Positions 14,544 to 19,582 of a stretch of 19,582 bases of DNA are shown one piece after another. Both the position numbers and the translations under genes were made by a program. The stretch spans positions 1 to 19,582 of the forward strand of contig CAYYQC010000017.1 of NCBI GenBank assembly GCA_964473715.1. The letters run 5' to 3'. Position 1 is the stretch's first letter. The number at the start of each line of letters is the position of its first letter. The stretch is from 2-12-FULL-41-16 sp964473715 (GTDB lineage: Bacteria > Patescibacteriota > Patescibacteriia > Magasanikbacterales > UBA922). The notes under the pieces were generated by a model, which saw only the letters and a list, made by a program, of their open reading frames with translations, ran no database searches and was not told the DNA's origin.

Positions 14544-14888
14544 CTACACCTCGGCTTCCTCATCCAAAACCACAGCCCGACGCTTCGAATCTAACTTTTT
14601 ATTTTTTAATTCAGCCAATTCCACTTTAAGATGATCCTTAACTTTATCAATGGCTTTGTATAAATCCTCAGCATCTTTTTCAACCAATAAATTCCCAGTT
14701 GGCTGATGCACTTCCATTTCTGCGTAAAAAATCTTCCCTTTGGCATGATGATGCGTGCGCATACCAATGTCTACTTCTACTTTAGTAGCTTGTGGCATAA
14801 ATTTTTCCAAAGCCGCTACTTTTTTATCAACATAATCACGAATTGCCGCGGTTAATTCAATACCAGTGCCATGTACTGTAGTAATCAT
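14544..14888 (-). CDS. hpf: Ribosome hibernation-promoting factor, short HPF/RaiA type
   Basis: A 114-residue protein that binds the 30S subunit in stationary or starved cells and keeps ribosomes inactive. Visible: the beta strand TVHGTGIELTAAIRDYVDKK (4-23), then EVDIGMRTHHHAKGKIFYAE (38-57) and VEKDAEDLYKAIDKVKDHLKV (69-89), the standard S30AE beta-alpha-beta-beta-beta-alpha order. The C-terminal tail is short and charged (KLDSKRR, then DEEAEV) and lacks the extra dimerization domain of long HPF. It lies 17 nt downstream of murB and 3 nt before the BRO-N-like gene. No clear Shine-Dalgarno is seen. Confidence 0.93.
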   Translation of the reverse strand: MITTVHGTGIELTAAIRDYVDKKVAALEKFMPQATKVEVDIGMRTHHHAKGKIFYAEMEVHQPTGNLLVEKDAEDLYKAIDKVKDHLKVELAELKNKKLDSKRRAVVLDEEAEV

Positions 14889-14905
14889 ATGCGTAGTGCT
14901 TAAGA

Positions 14906-15877
14906 TTAAACAATTTGAATTTCCTCCTCGATTTCGACTCCAATAGTATCGTATACCTTTTCTTTAACTTGTTCAATTAATTTTTGTACATCTTCTGCAA
15001 GGGCTTCGCCAGTATTAACCACAAAATTTCCATGGGTCTCGCTAACCAAAGCTTTTCCAACATGTACACCTTTCATGTTTGCTTTTTCTACTAACCAACC
15101 AGCAGAAATTCGATCAATCTCAAAAAACTTTTCAATTTTTTCCGCGTCTTCTGGAAACATCACGAGTAATTTTTCTTTAGAAATCTGAACTTTACTTGGT
15201 ACCACATTTTGAAACACACAACCGGTTGAAGCATATCCCTGTGGTTGTGTTTTGTTACGGTACTGCAAATATTCCAAAGCTTTTTTCATGAGTTCTTTAT
15301 TGGCGCTTTTTTCCAAACGCAATTTTACTCGCAAAACTACTGCGCTCCGATGTTTAAAAACACTATCACGATAACCAAATTCGCAATCTTTATTACTAAA
15401 TTCAGTCACCTCTCCATCAGAATACACACTAACACTTTCCACTGAATCTTTGGTTTCAGCGCCCATGGCCCCAGCATTACCCCGCACAGCCCCACCAATG
15501 GTCCCTGGTATACCCACACCCCATTCAAAGCCAGTAAAACCATTCTGCATTGAAGCTTGGGCCAATGCTACAGTAACACAACCAGCGTCAGCCAAAATTC
15601 CATCAGGCAATATTTCCATGGCCTGTGTTTTTATTTTAATAACCACCCCTTTAAAACCTTCGTCATTGACAAGCATGTTACTACCACCACCCAAAATAAA
15701 CCGAGGAATTCCTTCGCCATCCAAATACCGCAAGGCGGCCACTAATTTTTGCGTGTCCTCAACCACCAAAAGCAGCTCGGCTGGCCCACCAATTTTAAAA
15801 GTAGTGTGCTTAGTCAAAGACTCATTCATTTTTACCCGACCAAAATTATGTAAATACTGGTACAATTCTCGATTCAT
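14906..15877 (-). CDS. murB: UDP-N-acetylenolpyruvoylglucosamine reductase MurB
   Basis: FAD enzyme of peptidoglycan synthesis that reduces UDP-GlcNAc-enolpyruvate to UDP-MurNAc, 323 residues. Visible: TTFKIGGPAELLLVV (25-39), the FAD-binding ILGGGSNMLV (61-70), GFEWGVGIPGTIGGAVRGNAG (116-136), the FGYRDS block (167-172), and STGCVFQN (217-224), where Cys220 sits at the position of the catalytic acid (Ser in E. coli; Cys is found in other families). About 30 residues (225-257, Lys/Glu-rich) are inserted between this block and AGWLVEKANMKGVHVG, where usual MurB has only a few. The substrate chain continues with mraY near the window end, on the other strand. It is divergent from the ATP-grasp gene. 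Confidence 0.95.
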   Translation of the reverse strand: MNRELYQYLHNFGRVKMNESLTKHTTFKIGGPAELLLVVEDTQKLVAALRYLDGEGIPRFILGGGSNMLVNDEGFKGVVIKIKTQAMEILPDGILADAGCVTVALAQASMQNGFTGFEWGVGIPGTIGGAVRGNAGAMGAETKDSVESVSVYSDGEVTEFSNKDCEFGYRDSVFKHRSAVVLRVKLRLEKSANKELMKKALEYLQYRNKTQPQGYASTGCVFQNVVPSKVQISKEKLLVMFPEDAEKIEKFFEIDRISAGWLVEKANMKGVHVGKALVSETHGNFVVNTGEALAEDVQKLIEQVKEKVYDTIGVEIEEEIQIV

Positions 15878-15883
15878 AATAGG

Positions 15884-15916
15884 CGGGTTTACTAACCCGT
15901 AAAAATTTGTTAGACT
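15884..15916 (+). promoter_or_regulatory. Promoter of the ATP-grasp operon with an inverted repeat
   Basis: TTTACT (15888-15893), 17 nt, then TAGACT (15911-15916) preceded by TGT (extended -10). The ATG at 15927 is 10 nt beyond, so an AAGGA just before the ATG may lie mostly upstream of the transcript start. The -35 box sits in the loop and arms of CGGGTT-TACT-AACCCG (15884-15899), midway between murB and this gene, a possible shared operator. Confidence 0.5.
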
Positions 15917-15926
15917 AAAGGAAAAT

Positions 15927-17135
15927 ATGGCTAATATTGCGGATAAAACTATTGTTTATATTGCTCGTGACCTAGAACGCGCGCTGGGGGTGCAAACCAC
16001 TATAGCAGCTTATTTTATTATTACAAATTCAACTCCGTTTGCCAAGGAAATGTCAAGTCTCAATAAAAATATTATTCTGGTTGACTCACCACACATTCTT
16101 GATACACACGAACTTCTAGCTCATCCTGATACAGAAAAATTTTTAAATAGTCAGGTCAACCCACTTTTATTAGTTTTTAAAAATACCACTACTATTGAAC
16201 AAATTTGCGAGGCTCACGGCTGGAAATTATTAAATCCAGCTGCCACCCTAGCCAACCAAGTGGAAGAAAAAATTTCTCAAGTAGCCTGGCTTGGCGACCT
16301 GGCTCGTTTTTTACCAAAACACCAAATTCAATTATTAAAAGATGTTCAATTTACCGGTGATTCATTTATTTTGCAATTTAATCGCGCCCACACGGGCAAT
16401 GGTACCATTCTCATTGATAACGAAAATACTTTGCGTGAATTACAAGAAAAATTTCCTGAACGTCCAGTGCGCATTACCGCTTTTGTAAGTGGCACCATGA
16501 TTACCAGCAATAATATTGTTTTTGAAGATACAATTTTAGTTGGTAATCCCAATGTGCAAATTACCGGACTTGTGCCATTCACTGACACACCTTTCGCCAC
16601 GGTTGGTAATGATTGGACTCTGGGAAATTCAATTCTGTCTGAAGCACAACAAAAACAATATAAAGCAATGGTTACGGCCATTGGTGAAAAATTACGTGCG
16701 AGTGGCTGGCACGGTTTATTTGGCACTGACATTATCTTGGCAAACAATGGTCAATTATATTTAATTGAAATTAATGCGCGACAACCAGCTGGTACAACGT
16801 TTGAATCTCAGCTCCAACAAAAATCACCAACTGTTTTTGATGCTCATTTATTAAGCTTACTTGGAGAAAAAGCTGAAGATCAATTATTAACAGAAGTAAA
16901 TGATGGCGCGCAATTAATTTTGCGTAATCAAACCGCAGTTAAATTTTCAGAAACCAATCTTACAGTATTTACAGCACGTTTACAAAGTGGTGGTTTCACG
17001 GTCACCCGGTACACAAATACAGAACCAGGTTCAGATTTAGTTCGTATTCAATCTCAAAGAGGCCTAATGAAATCACCAACTCAATTGAATGAACACGGTG
17101 AATCAATTGTTACAGCGCTTAATTGTTCACGTTAA
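15927..17135 (+). CDS. ATP-grasp ligase, unknown substrate
   Basis: A 402-residue cytosolic protein with an ATP-grasp core of the carboxylate-amine ligase type, which activates a carboxyl group as acyl phosphate and joins it to an amine. Residues 1-100 form a pre-ATP-grasp alpha/beta domain. NPAATLANQVEEK (103-115) resembles the lead into the A-subdomain. FILQFNRAHTGNGT (147-160) corresponds to the ATP-contacting strand and glycine loop. VRITAFVSGT (181-190) is the hinge region. GLFGTDIILANNGQLYLIEINARQPAG (263-289) carries the metal-binding Glu281 and Asn283. The C-terminal 90 residues are a small beta-rich cap. It is followed after 1 nt by an NlpC/P60-like peptidase, suggesting the pair builds and trims the same amide. 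Not recognisable as Ddl, PurK, CarB or biotin carboxylase. Confidence 0.82.
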   Translation: MANIADKTIVYIARDLERALGVQTTIAAYFIITNSTPFAKEMSSLNKNIILVDSPHILDTHELLAHPDTEKFLNSQVNPLLLVFKNTTTIEQICEAHGWKLLNPAATLANQVEEKISQVAWLGDLARFLPKHQIQLLKDVQFTGDSFILQFNRAHTGNGTILIDNENTLRELQEKFPERPVRITAFVSGTMITSNNIVFEDTILVGNPNVQITGLVPFTDTPFATVGNDWTLGNSILSEAQQKQYKAMVTAIGEKLRASGWHGLFGTDIILANNGQLYLIEINARQPAGTTFESQLQQKSPTVFDAHLLSLLGEKAEDQLLTEVNDGAQLILRNQTAVKFSETNLTVFTARLQSGGFTVTRYTNTEPGSDLVRIQSQRGLMKSPTQLNEHGESIVTALNCSR

Positions 17136-17136
17136 T

Positions 17137-17898
17137 ATGTCGACACTTTCTCCAGCCGCACAAGCCATTGTGGAAAAATATTTACAACTTCCACTCGTGG
17201 GCACAAAAGTTAATGCACCATATTTTAATAATCAACGGAGCAAAGTTCGCGCTGGTTTAGCTGCGCTGATTGGCAAAGGCAATCCAGAAGATATTGCCTT
17301 AGAAGCCGAGCTAACCGCTCGCACCAAACATTTTCCCATTACCACCGCTACTGCCACTGATGTTAAAAAATTTCTAGTGGAACAAAATTTAGGCGTAGAT
17401 TGTTCAGCCTTTGCCTACTATGTTTTGCGCTATGAAGGCATTGTTAAAAATAAAAAAGATTTGCAATCATCACTACATTTTCCACAAGCCAAAAGTTTAT
17501 TTCGCAAATTAATTGTCAGATTACGCCCAGTGGAAAATATCAGTGTAGCGGTGCTTGGTGATGATCACAATAGTCGTGTAATTACCAAAAAAGAAATCCA
17601 GCCTGGTGATTTACTATTCTTGTGGAATACTGGACAAGATAAAAAATTAAATCATTTATTAGTTGTTACCGAAGTAAACGAAAATACTCTCACCTACGCC
17701 CATTCATTTCGTTGGCGTAATGAAGGCCAATATGACCATGGTGTGCGCACTGGTACCATTACTTGGAAAAATACCACCACTTCCCTACTAGACGATACTT
17801 GGACAGAAAAAAATACCACTGGCGCGGAAAATGATACTTGGCAGCATGCGCGTGAAGCAGCCAAATTTGAAATTAGACGGTTGAAAATTTTAGAATAA
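17137..17898 (+). CDS. NlpC/P60-like (papain-fold) peptidase or amidase
   Basis: A 253-residue protein. Residues 86-96 (GVDCSAFAYYV) match the DCSxFxYY active-site block with Cys89. IQPGDLLFLWN (154-164) is the typical PGDLLFF strand. LNHLLVVTEV (171-180) gives His173, the expected base, and YAHSFRW (187-193) may add a further polar residue. The N-terminal 80 residues are a separate unrecognised segment. No signal peptide or membrane helix is visible, so it probably acts in the cytosol and not on exported peptidoglycan. The start at 17137 (TAATATG) lies 1 nt after the ATP-grasp stop; a reading from 17089 would overlap that gene by 47 nt and is less likely. It is followed by a terminator. The family call rests on the Cys/His blocks; substrate unknown. 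Confidence 0.8.
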   Translation: MSTLSPAAQAIVEKYLQLPLVGTKVNAPYFNNQRSKVRAGLAALIGKGNPEDIALEAELTARTKHFPITTATATDVKKFLVEQNLGVDCSAFAYYVLRYEGIVKNKKDLQSSLHFPQAKSLFRKLIVRLRPVENISVAVLGDDHNSRVITKKEIQPGDLLFLWNTGQDKKLNHLLVVTEVNENTLTYAHSFRWRNEGQYDHGVRTGTITWKNTTTSLLDDTWTEKNTTGAENDTWQHAREAAKFEIRRLKILE

Positions 17899-17909
17899 AA
17901 AATAATTAA

Positions 17910-17937
17910 AAAATCTCCCGATAAAAGGAGATTTTTT
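17910..17937 (+). terminator. Terminator of the ATP-grasp/NlpC operon
   Basis: AAAATCTCC (17910-17918) pairs with GGAGATTTT (17927-17935) around CGATAAAA, followed by T residues. This is the last clearly native bacterial element before the GC-rich segment. Confidence 0.88.
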
Positions 17938-18105
17938 AATTTCCTGATTTCACAATTTTTATGAACTCAGGGAGGGGGCCGGCACGTATCTTGGGAGACA
18001 CGCGCGGCCGTTGTAGACCTCCCTCGCCGCATCGGGCCCTGCCGACTCAAGAAGAGTCCGGGCCCGCCATGCTGGCGGAGAGAAGTCATGTCAGGCTGGT
18101 CAGGC

Positions 18106-18894
18106 CTAGTTGGGCGCGAGGACGCGCGTCGAGTACTCGGTGCCGTCCTTCGTGAGGAAGACGCCGAACACGGACGCGTTGTTGCTGGCGANNNNNNNNN
18201 NGACGATCGGCGTCGCGATCTTGCTGGCCGTCCTGACGGCCTGGCCGGCCTCGAACTTGAGCTCGCGAACCTCGCCGTCCTCGCACCCGAGGAAGAGCCG
18301 CTCGTTGGAGCTGAAGACCTTCGTCGCGCCGAGCTCGTCGAGCTTGAGATCCTTGAACCGGAGCCCGTCGACCGACTTCTCGAACACCTTGTAGACCTCG
18401 CCGTCCTTGATGATCGCAATGATGCGGTCGCGGTTGCCGGCGGACCACTCGAAGTTGCCCTTGCGGGTGACGACGAAGGAGTTCCAGGGCAACGCGTCCG
18501 AACCGTCGATCATGACCATCGTGGGACCAGCGTCGGTCCGACCGCCCAAGTAGACGGCACCGCCGGCGACACAGAGGTCCGTGACCTTCCGCAGCCCGAA
18601 CATGTCGTCGTAGACGTCCGCCTTGCCCAGGGCGAAGGCCGGCTTGCTGCTCTTGCTGCCCGGGCGGGGCAGGAAGAGGTAGAGAGAGGCGTCGTCCTCG
18701 GGCGGCACCTCTGCCTTGAGCTCCGCGCACAGCGACGAATCGTCCACTTCGCTGACGACGAACGCTGCACGGAACTGCCCCGCAACGGCGAGGACCTTAA
18801 CGTCGGTCACGTCGTCGCCCTTGGGGAAGTCCGGCAGCTTGCGTCGGACGCCGTCCCCGAGGGGCGGCTCCTCCACGAGGAAGGGCGGGGCCAT
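18106..18894 (-). CDS. Foreign hypothetical protein, propeller-like repeats, interrupted by gap
   Basis: A minus-strand reading frame of about 262 residues, including four unknown ones at the gap. It starts at the ATG at 18894, in a context (ACAACATGG) that matches the eukaryotic Kozak pattern, and ends in TAG at 18106. The frame is also open upstream to 18996. Its hydrophobic pattern is that of a real protein. Short strand-turn units recur (AGGAVYLGGRTDAG; DRIIAIIKDGEVYKVF; NERLFLGCEDGEVRELKF), suggesting a beta-propeller. Codons end mostly in G or C, unlike every neighbour. The frame is kept across the Ns, so the gap length may be correct modulo three. I do not recognise a family. Several other frames are also open because of the GC content; this one is the most protein-like. 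Confidence 0.5.
   Translation of the reverse strand: MAPPFLVEEPPLGDGVRRKLPDFPKGDDVTDVKVLAVAGQFRAAFVVSEVDDSSLCAELKAEVPPEDDASLYLFLPRPGSKSSKPAFALGKADVYDDMFGLRKVTDLCVAGGAVYLGGRTDAGPTMVMIDGSDALPWNSFVVTRKGNFEWSAGNRDRIIAIIKDGEVYKVFEKSVDGLRFKDLKLDELGATKVFSSNERLFLGCEDGEVRELKFEAGQAVRTASKIATPIVXXXXASNNASVFGVFLTKDGTEYSTRVLAPN
18192..18201. other. Scaffold gap of 10 N
   Basis: Ten undetermined bases inside the GC-rich segment. They show that two contigs were joined here by a scaffolding step. Confidence 0.99.
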
Positions 18895-19087
18895 GTTGTC
18901 GTCCTCGTCCGAACGGTCGACGATGGAGAACACGGGGGAAACGCGAAAACGGGGATTAGACACGGTACTTACCTCGACACTTGAAGTTTTGCCCACGCCA
19001 GAAGAGGCGCAAGACTGCCCCCGCTATACCATAACCCAGCCAAAATGTCAATACCCAAAGTACTAAAAACCCCTCAAAATCTAAAAA

Positions 19088-19116
19088 TTGAAAAAATCCC
19101 CTCCCTGTGCTAGAAT
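19088..19116 (+). promoter_or_regulatory. Promoter of mraY, leaderless type
   Basis: TTGAAA (19088-19093), 17 nt, then TAGAAT (19111-19116) preceded by TGC (extended -10). The ATG at 19125 follows after 8 nt, so the transcript would start at or just before the start codon. Confidence 0.7.
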
Positions 19117-19124
19117 CTTTAGGT

Positions 19125-19582
19125 ATGAATGAAACTCTTATTTCAATCAGTGTTTTGCGCACTGCCATTGGTTTTGGCTTAGCTGGCGCTTTAATTGCCT
19201 TTTTGTGGGCCCCGCTTTTGATTAAATTTTTGTATCGTTTCAAAATTACCCGCACGAACCCCTTTGACCCAACTCTAAACATGGAAGGCCGCACGGAAAA
19301 ATTTGGCACTCCAATCATGGGTGGCCTTTTAGTTATTGTAACAGTGGCCGCGCTTACCATGCTGTTCAACTGGGAACGAAGCTTTACCTTTGTACCGATT
19401 GGCGTAATGTTGCTCTCTGCTCTATTGGGTGGAATTGATGATATTTTAAATATTTATGGAGAAAAACGCCGAAATCGCGCAGTCATGCAAACAATTCGGT
19501 TGATTAAAGTACACAAAAGTTGGGCTGTAAAATTTTGGCTCACTGTCACTTTGCCATGGACAGTATTTAAACGTACTTCACT
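19125..19582 (+). CDS. mraY: Phospho-MurNAc-pentapeptide transferase MraY, N-terminal part
   Basis: Integral membrane enzyme that transfers phospho-MurNAc-pentapeptide from UDP to undecaprenyl phosphate, making lipid I. The 152 visible codons start MNETLISISVLRTA and contain TM1. EGRTEKFGTPIMGGLLVIV follows, with the family's K-x-GTPxMGG block. The loop GGIDDILNIYGEKRRN carries the paired Asp of the Mg2+/substrate site. The canonical motif has Lys after DD (DDxxK); here Asn occupies that place, a small departure. The gene runs off the window end; full MraY is about 320-370 residues. It lies on the far side of the GC-rich foreign segment, so its linkage to the genes before 17966 is not proven. 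Confidence 0.92.
   Translation, partial: MNETLISISVLRTAIGFGLAGALIAFLWAPLLIKFLYRFKITRTNPFDPTLNMEGRTEKFGTPIMGGLLVIVTVAALTMLFNWERSFTFVPIGVMLLSALLGGIDDILNIYGEKRRNRAVMQTIRLIKVHKSWAVKFWLTVTLPWTVFKRTS

Larger units (their letters stand above)
17966..18990. other. GC-rich foreign segment, probable chimera or contaminant
   Basis: Base composition and codon use switch abruptly from AT-rich to strongly GC-rich near 17966 and back somewhere between about 18957 and 19020. The segment contains a 10-N scaffold gap. There are no transposase, integrase, tRNA or flanking direct repeats that would mark a mobile element. The right edge contains CGAG|GTAAGTAC on the minus strand (18976-18965), a textbook eukaryotic 5' splice donor. 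The stretch from 17966 to 18105 holds no supported gene and would be the 3' flank of the minus-strand reading frame. Exact junctions are uncertain by tens of bases. Confidence 0.75.

Noticed and set aside
18088..18984. Long plus-strand open frame in the GC-rich segment
   Set aside because: GC-rich DNA keeps several frames open. This frame gives an Arg/Glu/Val/Leu-rich product without a protein-like hydrophobic pattern, while the minus frame looks real.
17966..18990. Genomic island or horizontally acquired gene
   Set aside because: No integrase, transposase, tRNA target or flanking repeats. The N gap, splice-donor motif and uniform foreign composition favour a chimera. Reads across the junctions would decide.
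1..19582. tRNA, rRNA, CRISPR array or transposase genes
   Set aside because: Scanning by eye found no cloverleaf with a conserved TTCGANTC-type arm, no rRNA blocks, no regular repeat-spacer array and no transposase motifs. A tRNAscan or cmscan run could still reveal something missed.

Overview
The window looks like part of a genome from the Candidate Phyla Radiation (Patescibacteria), probably of the Parcubacteria type. The evidence is an AT-rich coding style, short intergenic gaps, a DUF8128-type membrane protein seen mostly in that group, a CPR-style SecA and MurB with extra inserts, and the usual lone CofE-like protein. The standard genetic code fits. Every stop visible in the bacterial genes is TAA or TAG. 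The assignment rests on protein resemblance alone, since no rRNA is present.

Layout. Positions 1-839 (-) hold a dihydrouridine synthase cut by the window edge. Positions 929-1624 (+) hold a CofE-like protein followed by a terminator. Positions 1664-6473 (+) form the most interesting unit. A promoter drives a cobalamin riboswitch that ends in an intrinsic terminator. Behind it lie a membrane-anchored DUF4430 protein, a 1012-residue surface protein with two DUF4430-like domains and a transcobalamin-type helical barrel, a DUF4430-like lipoprotein, and a DUF6580 membrane protein that resembles ECF S components. Together they read as a B12-controlled capture and uptake system built from transcobalamin-like parts.

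Positions 6524-8114 (-) hold a 53-residue membrane protein and a DUF8128-like protein, convergent with the B12 unit across a shared terminator. Positions 8180-13948 (-) are secA-secD-secF, the motor and accessory subunits of the Sec translocon. This SecD carries parvulin-type foldase sequence inserted in its extracellular head. Positions 14157-15877 (-) are murB, hpf and a small BRO-N-like gene. Positions 15927-17898 (+) are an ATP-grasp ligase and an NlpC/P60-like peptidase, 1 nt apart.

From about 17966 to about 18990 the sequence changes sharply to GC-rich DNA with different codon use and a 10-N scaffold gap. Its one plausible gene is on the minus strand, next to a eukaryote-like splice donor. 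I read this as an assembly chimera or contaminant, not native sequence. AT-rich bacterial DNA then resumes with the start of mraY (19125 to the window end).

A recurring regulatory theme is that several genes have their -10 box only 6-10 nt before the ATG, which predicts leaderless or nearly leaderless mRNAs. Few starts have a convincing Shine-Dalgarno sequence.
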